Shown: piece by piece, positions 1 to 11,600 of the stretch | How positions within the stretch are numbered: position 1 is the stretch's first letter | Layout of the letters: each line of letters opens with the position of its first letter | DNA from: Cymbomonas tetramitiformis | Taxonomy: Eukaryota > Chlorophyta > Pyramimonadophyceae > Pyramimonadales > Pyramimonadaceae | Length of the DNA: 29,687 bases | Assembly: GCA_001247695.2 (NCBI GenBank) | Contig: LGRX02031257.1 | Span: 1 to 29,687, forward strand | Reading direction: 5' to 3' | Translations under genes and position numbers: made by a program | The notes under the pieces: model-generated | Seen by the model: the letters and a program-made list of their open reading frames with translations, nothing else | The model's database searches: none | Told to the model about the DNA's origin: nothing

Positions 1-74
1 GCTCAATTCACGACGGCCTAGCCAGTGACCCTCCTCCATCGCCTGCTCAATTCACGACGGCCTAGCCAGTGACC
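1..74. repeat. Two copies of a 44-bp tandem repeat at the window edge
   Basis: Positions 1-30 and 45-74 are identical 30-mers beginning gctcaattcacgacggccta, giving a 44-bp period. This is probably the end of an array cut by the window edge. It lies 3' of the minus-strand ARA1-like gene, or in a further intron of it. Confidence 0.75.
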
Positions 75-900
75 GGAAGACGGCCTGGGGTGGCTTGCCA
101 AAGCCACATTGATTCCGAAGGTCGCCTAGCGCGCCCCTGCCAAATACCCGGGCCGATGTCTGTCGGCATCTGCAGAAGCATGCGCGCCTTCTACTTGTGT
201 CAGGAGGCACCCCTTTTTGCCTTCCTCGTCCCCCTCCCAGAGGGGGCACCCCACAAGGCGCGCGCACCACAGCAGGGGGAGAGTAGCCTCACGCCTTTGC
301 GCACCTTGGTGTCCGGCAGCTGCGCGCACCACAGCCCGCTTCCACGCGCAATCTGTCCCCCTCGCGAGGCCCCTCCCACCATCCTCAGCCCCATCATCGC
401 CTTGCCCGCCGCTATGTCCCACAGTCTCCACGGCGATTCAGCCAGTCCTCATTCGCCTGTCTGCCCGGCTATCATTTGCAAGGCTTGTACTCGAGTAGGA
501 CGAGGAGGAGGAGACTCTTGCAATTTGCAGAGCCCTGCGGCAGCATTCGATGCACTCTCACCAATAAACCCCTTGAAGCTGCTTTCGCCCCCTCCTTTAC
601 CACCCCGGGTTGTCCAAAACGCTTCATGCGCCGCTATGACATCGATGACGATCCAATGGGGGGCCTTGCTGAGCCCAGTACCCGCACAGGCACATCCAAT
701 TGCCCACGTGGCATTGCGGGGAGAGAAGTGGCCCCACGCAGGTACCTGCCAGTAACCGGCGCTCTGCAACGGCGAGGCAGAGGGAAGCTGTGGCGAGGTG
801 GGTGGCTGGGAGGAGGGTGTGCCGCCTTCTATGTACCTGCGTGCACCCCTCCACCACATTCCCTGAAAATCGACTTTATCACGGAGCCGTCGATTGCCTG
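75..900. other. Unassigned GC-rich sequence, no supported exon
   Basis: I looked on the minus strand for the GHMP-kinase signature that should follow the glycosyltransferase-like domain in a full L-arabinokinase and did not find it. Open frames exist on both strands, but none shows family similarity or convincing splice-bounded coding. It is either the 3' flank of the ARA1-like gene or part of an intron continuing beyond the left edge. Confidence 0.5.
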
Positions 901-1252
901 CGCGCCAGGTGGGCACGTGGTCAGAGCGGAGGCGCAGCAGGTGGGCACGTGGTCAGAGCGGAGGCGCGCCAGGTGGGCACGTGGTCAGAGCGGAGGCGCA
1001 CCAGGTGGGCACGTGGTCAGAGCGGAGGCGCGCCAGGTGGGCACGTGGTCAGAGCGGAGGCGCAGCAGGTGGGCACGTGGTCAGAGCGGAGGCGCGCCAG
1101 GTGGGCACGTGGTCAGAGCGGAGGCGCGCCAGGTGGGCACGTGGTCAGAGCGGAGGCGCGCCAGGTGGGCACGTGGTCAGAGCGGAGGCGCGCCAGGTGG
1201 GCACGTGGTCAGAGCGGAGGCGCACCAGGTGGGCACGTGGTCAGAGCGGAGG
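901..1252. repeat. 32-bp minisatellite, exactly 11 units
   Basis: Eleven head-to-tail 32-bp units run without indels. Each contains GGTGGGCACGTGGTCAGAGC. Units differ only at a short variable site: cgcgcc (units 1, 3, 5, 7-10), cgcagc (2, 6) or cgcacc (4, 11). Every unit carries a CACGTG, and cgcgcc units create GGCGCGCC. Because 32 is not a multiple of 3 and the plus-strand unit has no stop trinucleotide, all three plus frames stay open through the array; those ORFs are artefacts. On the minus strand the array forms the end of, or directly follows, ARA1-like exon 18. Confidence 0.95.
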
Positions 1253-4200
1253 CGCTCGCTGTCGAGGGCATCGGAGAGCGCGTCCCACTGCAGCTTCCCC
1301 CTCGACGACGCGCGCGCCATCTCGTAGCCGAAGACAATGGCGTCCCGCAGCCTCACCTGATGCCCATCTTCTCCCCCGTGACTCGGCATTGCATCCCCGT
1401 CACCACAGCATGCCCTCCCTGCGGCCGCCGCGTCGCTTGATTGTCCAGCAGCTTCTAGCTCCCATTCAGGGCCAACAACAGACCAAGCCTGCGGCCGTGA
1501 AGCCAGGTTTCCTCCGACACACTGACGAGGCCAGCCATGCGTCACCCTGGTGGATGCAAGAACCATACCAACGCACTGATACGCCACTGATACCCAAGCA
1601 ATGCTGCGTGGGAAGATACCACCGATGCACACACCTCTCGAACCAAATGTAATGCAGTATGGTTATAGATGGATGTATGTACGAATCACTGCCGAACATG
1701 TGAGACTGCGCAACTTCACACATCTCTGCATGTCGATTCCCGGGTATCGAAGTGAGCAAATCTTGCTGGCATGGCCCCCGGTGGCTTAACAGTCGATGAA
1801 TGCAACCCAATGGTCTGACAATGGAAGATACATCAAAGCATAAACCAGAAATGGGCACCGAGGCGCTGCCCACAGAGATCAAGGGAGGACACAGATTGAA
1901 GCTGCCATCCCACCCTGCCTCTCCTCGCAGACCAGTCTGCTCCATTCCTCAAGAGGCAGTGCCCGCCAGAAAGGTACCACAGGGATCACCGCCGCATCCC
2001 TCCAACATCATTCAATCCGCGGTCGTTCCCGATAAAACAAGATGCCACTACCCCATAGCCAGGCCCTCTTCCGCAAGTCCCCATCAAGTGTAAAGCCCTG
2101 AGGTATCGGACACACACTCTCAGCGGCTTGAGGCCCGCCGACAAAAGCCAGCCTACCATCATCCCAGTGGATGTGACAAGCATTCAAGAACAGGGCGGGG
2201 CATGTGCCAAGATACCACCGACACACTGAATGGCATGAGATCGGCCAACAAAAGCCAGCCCACCATCATCCCAGTGGATGTGAAAAGCAAATCAAGAGCA
2301 GGGCGGGGCCGTGACAAGATACCACCGACACACACACACACACACACTCAAAACAATGCACAGTGATGTATGTACCAATCACTGCCAAACACGCGAGACT
2401 GCACAACTTCATGCAACTCAATGCGTGCTGAATCCCGGGTATTGGAGTAAGTGATTCCTGCCGGCATGCCCGCTGGCGGCTTTACAGTCGATGAATGGAT
2501 GGAACCTGTTGGTCGATGAATGCAAACCAATGGACGGACAATAGAAGATGCATGCAAACAAAATCAGATACACTGAACGGCATGAGATTGGCCAACACAA
2601 GCCAGCCCACCATCATCCCAGTGGATGTGAGAAGCGAATCAAGAGCAGGGCAGGGCCGTGACAAGATACCACAAACTCATACATACTCCCAACCCAGATG
2701 CAAAGCAGCATGGAAAGATGATACGATGTGACCGATCATCGCCCAACAATAGTTGGTCCCAGGGTTACGGAATAAGCGGACCCTGCTGGCATGCCCCCCA
2801 GTGGCTCACGGTCGACGGATGGGACCCGTTAGTCCATGGTTATGCCATGAATGCAGTCACACCACACAGCATGGACACCCCATGTCAAAAAATGAAAACA
2901 TGCAGGCACCTAAGTGCTCCCCACAAAAATTAAGGGAAAACACAGAAGGCGGACTTCACCACCCTCTGCCTCTCCTTGCAAAATCAGATATACACACACG
3001 GGAAGGCGACGACCGGGTGGTGAACTATCGGCCACCGGGAGGGCTTGGGACACGCAGGCAACTGTGGGGATGGGACCCCAAGTAGGAACAGTGCGGCGTG
3101 ACAGTTACAGCGCAAGTGTGGAGCGCATTGCTCAAGTTCGCGGCCACCTCGCAAGGCAATCAGCGCAAGGGCTCCAGTCACGGGGAGTTGGTGCGGGGGG
3201 TAGAGGGCTACAGGCGCAAGTCGGTGGCGGATGCGCAAGTTTGGATGAGGGCAACCCAGTTTATCATTCTCAGCCCCTTGGGACAGCGCTTGGGCATTCT
3301 GGCCGTGGCGTGGGTGGGCAAGCTCTCTTGAGACCAGGCTGTAGGCGGCAGCGGGGTGATGTGGGGTGTGGGCTTGGTGGTGGAGGGATGGCTCGATTGG
3401 CGGGGGTGAGCCGGCTCCAGAGACACAGCAGCAGTGCGCCGGCAGGACAGCCGCAGAGGGGCTCAGGTGGCCCAGTGAGGCTCAGGGAGCAGAGGGTGGT
3501 CTTGCGCGTGGGCTTGGTGGTGGAGATATGGCTCGCGCAGATCGGGGGGCAGGGATGGACCGGCTTCAGGCACAAGGCGGCAGTGCGCTGGTGGTGCAGA
3601 TGCAGAGGGGCTTGGGTGGCTCAGCGAGGCTTAGGGGGTCCCATTCTTCACTAGTGAGCTCCGGAGAATCCGGATGAGTGTCCCGAAGTGTGTGCTGAAT
3701 CCTTTGATCCCCGGCGAGGGTACATAGTGCAGTCTCCTGTGGCTACGGGGTGCCAAAGGATTCGCAAGGATAAGCATACACACACACGCGCACACGTACA
3801 CGCACGCGCCACATACCTGACCCTGAGGCCGCAGATGTAGCTCGCCCTGTGCCACCTGCACGATAGTTCTTGCCACCTGTCTCATCCTCCCCCCACCCAA
3901 CCACCTTTTGACACGTAACGCAAGCGAATCAGATCACCACGAGGCAGCAGTGGATCACGCGCTTGAGGATCCTCGGCAGATGTCGCCGCCGCTCCAACCT
4001 CCAGGAAGGTGCTCACACTACTCATGACTACCATGCATAGTCAGGGAGTGAAGCACAGCCATTCCGGCGAAATATCAGCTGACAAGACATAGCAGTCCAT
4101 AGAAACGACCCGCCCTGCATCAGCCCAGTGCCAACAATGTATGTATGAAAACAAACGCCATTGGTCAGAAAGGACGCATCCAGATCAGCTTTGACCATCT

Positions 4201-5605
4201 CCGGAAGTGAAAGCAAACGCCATTGGTCAGTAAGAGCGCATCCAGATCAGCTTTGACTATCTCCGGAAGTGAAAGCAAACGCCATTGGTCAGAAAGGGCG
4301 CATCCAGATCAGCTTTGACCATCTCCGGAAGTGAAAGCAAACGCCATTGGTCGAAAGGGCGCATCCAGATCAGCTTTGACCATCTCAGGAAGTGAAAGCA
4401 AACGCCATTGGTCAGGAAGGGCGCATCCAGATCAGCTTTGACCATCTCCGGAAGTGACAGCTCAGGTCAGCGCGGCATGCCACATGCGGACAGCTATTCA
4501 TGTCATCCTGCTACACCCTCACATCCAGGCGTCCAAGAAAGGGGGCATGGTGATCCGGGGCGCGCTGCAGCACGGAAATGCTCGGAGTATGACAACTGCA
4601 TCAACACCTCACCAAGCGCGTACCCTGGAGGAATAGAGAGGAGGGACGGATGAGGCAGGAGGATGGCAGCACACGTGCGGCGCACTCACCATTGCCCCAC
4701 CGTCTGTTTGCTCCAATGGAAATGAGGGTTCCAAGCTCAGCGCTCGCTCGAGGTAGGGCCTCCAGTGGCCTGCTACAGCGCCTTCCGAAATCTCAAGGGA
4801 CCGAGGAGGACTTCTCAACTTGCGCACACATAGGAGGAGCAGTGGCAGCGGCGGCCCCTCGCAGTGCAGTGCTCAAAGCGTAGCTGGATTTCATTCTTTA
4901 AGGTGGAGGAATGTCTGACCGAGTGGTCCAGAAATGATGACAATGTCTCACAACGTTGCATAAATGATAATATGACACACATGCATAAATGACAATATGA
5001 CACGTATGCATAAATGACACTATGACATGTATGCATAAATGACAATATGCCACGTATGCATAAATGGCAATATGACACGTATGCATGAATGACAATATGA
5101 CACGTATGCATATATGACACTATGACACATATGCATAAATGACACTATGGAACGTATGCATAAATGATATAATATGACATGTATGCAAAATGGTATTTCT
5201 CTCGAGAAATGCACGATAAACTTTGCCGCGCATTGGTGTTACCCATAATGTGGAACTCTACTCGTGGGCCTCGACCATCATTAGCGTTTCAGATCAGATA
5301 CCTTGCGTGCGGCTATATCTATTTAGGGCATAATGCAAATTTTAGGGTTAGCAAATTCAAAAATCCATATCTTTAAATGGAGTGCAATCTTCAATTAGTG
5401 TTTTGTGGCGTGCCTCGGTGGATGCGCGTGCATTGGGAATCTTTTTCAGAACCCGTCTCAAAATCTAATTTGGACTTCATGTGGCCCCAGGTATTAGATT
5501 GAGCTCCAAAAATTGGTTGCATCAGATCTGGCCCACACATCGGGTCTCCCCATCCGCACCGTTAAAGAAGTCACGGCGAGTCATCTCCACCATACAGCCG
5601 TGCAA
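1177..5605 (-). CDS. ARA1-like: ARA1-like exons 15-18: end of the GT-like domain
   Basis: Exon 15 (5560-5605) reads LHGCMVEMTRRDFFN. Exon 16 (4690-4769) reads GHWRPYLERALSLEP and ends TDGGAM before a strong GTGAGT donor. Exon 17 (3817-3876, 20 codons) starts VARTIVQVAQGELHLRP and ends CAG|GTATGT. Exon 18 starts at 1356 with VRLRDAIVFGYEM, equivalent to plant RRLRDAIILGYQL. Exon 18 stays open through DALSDALDSERLRSD into the 32-bp minisatellite and meets TGA at 1177-1179 in the third repeat unit. A second possibility is a donor at CAC|GTGCCC (exon end 1237), which would place the minisatellite inside an intron. Exons 15-17 are firm; the 3' boundary of exon 18 is open. Confidence 0.82.
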
Positions 5606-8600
5606 CTGAGCACATCCAACATCCCTCCCCCCACACATCCGATCAGGACCCCACGATAATTTATCCCAGACGCGCTTGCCACACCACGTCCACAGAAGAT
5701 AGGGATGCAGGCACCCCTCGCTTGCCACATGGTTGGAAGCGTGGACAGCAGCGGCGCGTGGGAGACTGTGGGTGAATCACGCCGGAGCACCATGCATGCG
5801 CCGCCCTCCACCTACAGCCACAAGCGACCATGCCGTGGTGGCGGCATTGGGCTACTTCAGGATATTTTGAAACGCGCTCGGGTGGCGCCACGTGTGCACC
5901 CAGCTTGTGTTGGTTTTTTGCTGTCAGCGTGCATTGCAATGTCAGGTGCGGTGTCAGCACGCTCCTCCGGCATCGCCATGTCACATGTGTGTGCGGGGAT
6001 ACGTCTATGAAGTGCCCATAGGTTTGTCAGCGCAGCTGCGCGAAGGGGGTCTGGCACCTCCAGGAGCTTGCGCAGGAAGGGCTCTTCGTTGAAGAAGTTG
6101 CGGCGCACGTACACAAGCGGGACGTGGTGCGCCAGAGACTCGCTCGTCGTGCCGTACCCTATCTTGCCTGCGGCCCCAAATGACGCGCGCGGAGCCTGTA
6201 ACAACCTAAGCATCCATGCATTCATCCAGCTCCACCGGATGCAACGTCGTGGGGGGCTTCTTCACGGCGCGGCGGCCCTAGGAGCTGGCCTTCCTGTCAA
6301 CATCCCAGGATGCATACTAGGGCGATACGTGAGCAGCAAGGCAAAAAGTAATGTGGAGGAGGGGAGGCACAGGGGAATGCGGGGGTGGGAAAGACGCAGG
6401 CCCACACCCATACCTTCGTCACCTGGACAAGAGAGAGAAAGAATGTACTCGCATGTACGCTCGGATTGTGACCATACGATTTGATAAAGCGTAACCGGCT
6501 TAGGGCAGTGTTTTGACAATCCGCAACACAGCTCCACAGGTGTGTGATAAGCCGCGCAGGCGAGTGAGGGGGGCGGCGGAGCAGGCGAGTGAGGGGGCGC
6601 GCGCAGGCAGTGAGGTGGCGGGCAGTCGGGTGAGGGGCGCGCGCGAGCAAGTGAGAGGGCGGTGTCGGGTGAGCGCGGGCAGCACGCAGAGCGAGTGAGG
6701 GGGCGGCGGGCGGGCGAGTGAGGGGGCGGCGTGACGGTCGGGTGAGGGTGGGGCGCGGCTTGCCTAAGACGCAATTGGAGGCTGCGACGAGGTCCGGTGT
6801 GTATGCGTCCTGCAACCAACGCCCTCCCCCAGTGGCGGAGGGTCGGAGGGCGCAACAAAACCGGAAGTGCTCCAGGCGAAAGCGTTTGCCTAGCTTGGCG
6901 GAGGCTGCGACACATGCGGCACGCAGCTAGAAGATAATGACGTGAACCCCTTCCGCCTGTGGCCACTAAACCTAAGGGGCAAGCTCCGATGGGCCCTCCG
7001 GGACGGCCATTCCCATCCCTCAGCGACCAGGCTGTCGAATCAACGGGAAGGCTGAGAGGGCAGCAGGCGTGCAGCCGCCCCTTGGGGTCCACGCACGCAC
7101 CACCGGAGCCCGGATGAAGTTGGGAGGCAGCGGGTCGGTGCTCGACTTCGTGCTCGCTACAAGGCAGATCCAGCCCTCGGGGAGCGAGCTCGAATCGATC
7201 TTCCACGCCGCCTCCTGGCCCGCATCGAGCCCCCCTCCAGCCCGCAGCTAAAACGCGCGCTTGAGTCACGCGCCAACCCTCGCCCTTCCCTCCCGCAGAC
7301 GCCTCCCCGGCATCACGCTTAGGCATCTTTCCACTCTGCAGTCACATCGAACGTACTCTCGCGTGAGGAGGTGTAAAGATCCTCGAGGAACTTCACAAAG
7401 AACTCACAGTTGGTCCTCACTGCTCACGAGGCATGTGCGGCGAGCCGTCGCAAGGGGGCAGGGGGGCAGGGGGCTCGTCGCCGGCATCGCAAATCAGGCA
7501 TGCTCGCTACACGGCAGAGCCACGTGGCCCGGGGTGACACCTGTCCCCCAAACTGATAGAGCACCACCGGAGTGTCCTGCGGTATCCCAAGTGCTGCGCG
7601 AACCTGTGCATGCCCCCTCTCCCCCCCCCAACGTCCCTGCCTCTGCGCAACCTCGCACACCTTGCGACCCCCCTGAGGCACGCCGCACTTCTCGGCTTTC
7701 CCTGGATGACTCTATGTGTGGCCCCATCACTTTGGCCGGGAGATTCCTGGCACCAGATCCTCCAGTCTCGGCAATCTGGCGCTGTATCTACGGCTGTGGA
7801 GTGCAGTCTGCAGGGACAATCGCGCAGATTGCACGGCCGGCACTGAAGGACCCCGCCCTCACGATGACCCCTGGATAGGAGTGAATAGAGTTCGAAGCTG
7901 ATCCAACGGCTTGTGATATTTTCTCTGGCCCTACACCCCTTAGATGGATTTGAGCACTCGTGGCAATGGAGGTGTCCAGGACCGAAGTGTTCCTTCGACG
8001 CCGTGTCACCCGAGGAACTCTTCCACATGCAGGATTCTCGCAGAGCCGTCACAATACACAAACACACATCGGCATCCATTCTGCGGCTCCGATCAACCCT
8101 CCGATCTTGCGGTATAAATTTGTGAGGCTTGGATGCAACGCATATCAGTGCGGCGTACCTGCATTCGCGTCTGCTTGGCTTTGCGAACCACGAGAGGTGT
8201 ATCCTGCGCCCCCCGAGACCCCACATGTCTACCTGGCGAACCCTTTGCGCCGTGCCACCTGGCCTTCCCACTTGAGGCTCCGTGCTACGTGGCTTCTCCG
8301 TGAAGGCTACATGCCACGTGGCGTTCCCGAATGAGGCTGGAAAGCGTTGCCTGCTGACGCTAATATTCTTGGGTCTGCAGCATGGTTAATTAATGCTGCC
8401 CGAGCACTTCCCCTGCGTGGAGAGGGGGTGCCATGCACAGCCATAGATGACCTCTCTTGCCGGGGGCCCCACTGGGAAGTATGTGAGCCCATTGTCAAAG
8501 GCAGGCCAAAACGCTTGCAGCCTAGGCGAAGCCTTCAGATCAAGCAGCTGAAACCAATGACTGCATGCCACGTGGCGAAGCCTTCAGATCAAGCAGCTGA

Positions 8601-11600
8601 AACCAATGACTGCATGCCACGTGGCGAAGCCTTCAGATCAAGCAGCTGAAACCAATGACTGCAGAGTCCTGCCACGTCTGGTGCAAGTGATGCAGTCATA
8701 CCATGACGTCACGAAAGGCGGGCATTGGGCAGTATCCTGGCAGCACCTCCACCCATCATAATCTCCGCTTAGCACAAGTGCATGCCCCAACCAAGGCAGT
8801 CCATCACCAGATCACAGCCGTTCATTCGTGTCCATGTATAGATCTACCAGCATTCTTCGACTCAGCGCCATGGCATGCCCCAACCAAGGCAGTCCATCAC
8901 CAGATCACAGCCCGTTCGTGTGACCATGTATAGATCTACCAGCATTCTTCGACTCGAAAGCGCCATGGCATGCCCCAACCAAGGCAGTCCATCACCAGAT
9001 CACAGCCGTTCATTCGTGTCCATGTATAGATCTACCAGCATTCTTCGACTCAGCGCCATGGCACTTCCAGCGACATGGATCTACCAATATGCTTTGGCGC
9101 CGCGGCTTGCCACTGCCGACAGCCGCGACCTTCAGCAGACAAGACCCCTAAGCGCATTCCTTGCACCCCGCCAGGTGTCAGTTGATGGCACCCGGCCAAT
9201 CGGGATGCAGCGTGAACGGGAATTAGGATGCAGCCGCGGTTTTCTCGCAGCTAGTTCGGTGCGGCTGCCGCAGGACATTGGCGATAGCTGCGATAATGAA
9301 ATAGAAGGGAACGGCATGCCCATGGCGCGCCCACGAGGGTAGCGCAAAGCAGTCAGCAAGTCATGGCATGCCCATGGCGCGCCCAGGAGGGTAGCGCAAA
9401 GCAGTCAGCAAGTCATGGCATGCCCATGGCGCGCCCAGGAGGGTAGCGCAAAGCAGTCAGCAAGTCATGGCATGCCCATGGCGCGCCCAAGAGGGTAGCG
9501 CAAAACAGTCGGCAAGTCATAGCCAGGAGTGGCACGAGAGCGAGGGGGATGGGCGGCAACCGGGGAGCCGCAGCAGGATCTTGGCCTTCGAGTAGTCCTC
9601 AGCAATCTGCTCCAATCAGAACACCTCCCTCCTCCCTCCCTCCCCTCCCCCGCCTCTGAACACCCAGTGAAGCATTTAATCAGAACACCTCCCTCCCTCC
9701 CTCCCTCCCTCCTCACCTCCGTCCCAGCCAGGGCCCTCAAGGCGGTGCCGCGCCGCGCACCAGGGCTCAGCCTCGATGCCAGGGCCCTCAAGAATGCGTG
9801 ATACTGCGCCTCCAGTCCGCGTGCGAGCGCATGCCAGTGTGCACATCACGCGACACAGTGCGCACAGATCCAGGGGACGCGCTGGAGACGGATAGGCCGG
9901 ATCATGAGCTGGCAGGGATGGAGGTAATAAGCAGGCAGAGGTATGAGGCGGGTAGAGCGCTGGAAGAGAGAGAGAGCAGGGGATGATGTGGCAGGGGTGC
10001 GGATGTGAGAGGGAGCAGAGGAGAATATTGCAGAGGAGTGGAGTGTAACCAGGGAGAGAGGATGATAACTGCAGGGTGCAGGAGAAGAGCAGCTGGAAGA
10101 AGCAGGGGATGATGTGGCTGGGGGTGCGGGGAGAGCTGGAAGAGAGAGAAGAGCAGGGGATGATGTGGCAGGGGTGTGGGGAGAACGCTGGAAGAGAGAG
10201 AGAGCAGGGATGATGTGGCAGGGGTGCGGGGAGAGCTGGAAGAGAGAGAGCAGGGGATGATGTGGCAGGGGTGCGGGCGCTGGAAGAGAGAGCAGGGGGA
10301 TGATGTGGCAGGGGTGCGGGGGAGAGCTGGAAGAGAGAGAACGGGGGGATGATGTGGCAGGGGTGCGGGGAGGGCGCTGGAAGAGAGAGAACGAAGGGGA
10401 TGATGGCAGGGGTGCGGGGGAGCGCTGGAAAGAGAGAGAGAGCAGGGGATGATGTGGCAGGGGTGCGGGGAGAGCGCTGGAAGAGAGAGAGAGCAGGGGA
10501 TGATGTGGCAGGGGTGCGGGGAGGGTAAAGCACTCGCTGAGGTTCTAGGGAAGGGATGAGCTCGCAGGAGTAACGTGACAAGTTGGCAGGCAATGGCCTG
10601 GAACATGGTAGTGAAGGCCGAAGGAGCGGGCTGCAGGGTACGTGGGCTGAACCTGCCAAGCGATGGAGCGGAGCTTGCTCTCACCAGGCCCAACCGCAGT
10701 GAGGTACTCCGCATATACGAAGTCCCAGCTGCAAACCCCTCAACCCTCAACCCTCATTGCTCACTGCATGAGTGCTGCATGGCTGAAGTCGAGGGACAAT
10801 TGCACTCCTTCTGCACTGCGGTTACGGTGTGGCAAAAGGTGGGTACACCCAGCACCCGAGGCCAAGGCAAGCATCCCTTGTGAGTGGGCCCGTGGGGAGG
10901 CCTGCAACAGGACCCAGGAAATGCAGGCAGCAGGGGCACCTAAAATTAGACACGCAAGTCGATGGGATGCCTGCCTGTTGCACAGAGCAGTCCCCCCGTA
11001 AACCCCAGTCAGATTCGCCCCAAGCTCCGCGCTCAAACCGGGCTCCGCCCAAGAGCCCAGGCAGGCTTGGACGATGCCTTAGACTTCAGACAGGTTCACA
11101 ATAGCACACGAAGCTCGCCAGTTCTGACGCTGCTTCTCTGTTGCAAAAAAATATACTGATACAGTCTATATCCTCGCGCAAAACAGAGGACAGTGCGGGA
11201 AGCGTGGGACGCACTGCTTCTGCAGCTGCGCACGCGAGAGGCACAACGTCAGACACAACCTGCGATAAGACTCAGCGTTATCAGAGGCGCTGCGAGGGCC
11301 GAGCCACGCACAGTCAACCTTAACGGGGTGAAAGAAAAGCGCGCAAGCCATATCACACATCAGACGCACAGAGGTAGGTTGGCTTTGATCAAAAGGACAA
11401 CCTCCCTCGAAGTGACTGCCTTGCGACAGAGCATGGGCCGATTCTAACAGGAGGCTTGCTGGTCGCGCCGGTTTGGGACCATCGGCGCCCTCGAGAGCTT
11501 TGCACTCGAGTAAAAGCTTGCACTGGGAGATGGCAACCGTATGGTAAAAGTAAATCATGTGGGAACAGGACTTATGTGAAGGCGACGCACCACTTCGATC

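Noticed and set aside
476..1652. Three overlapping plus-strand ORFs of about 250 codons through the 32-bp array
   Set aside because: They are explained by a stop-free 32-bp unit read in all frames; the real coding evidence at 1253-1356 is on the opposite strand.
3098..3331. Plus-strand 77-codon ORF opposite intron 17 of the ARA1-like gene
   Set aside because: It is plausible in composition but has no family match or splice support and sits between repeats; not strong enough to list as a gene.
5320..5350. Telomere-like tttaggg words
   Set aside because: Only two isolated occurrences with no tandem run.
6262..7326. 354-codon minus-strand ORF
   Set aside because: It overlaps ARA1-like exons 12 and 13 in a different frame and includes the intron between them; only the short family-matching frames are kept.
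9676..10750. Pro/Ser/Leu-rich minus-strand ORFs of 282 and 327 codons
   Set aside because: They are translations of the ~50-bp purine-rich intronic minisatellite.
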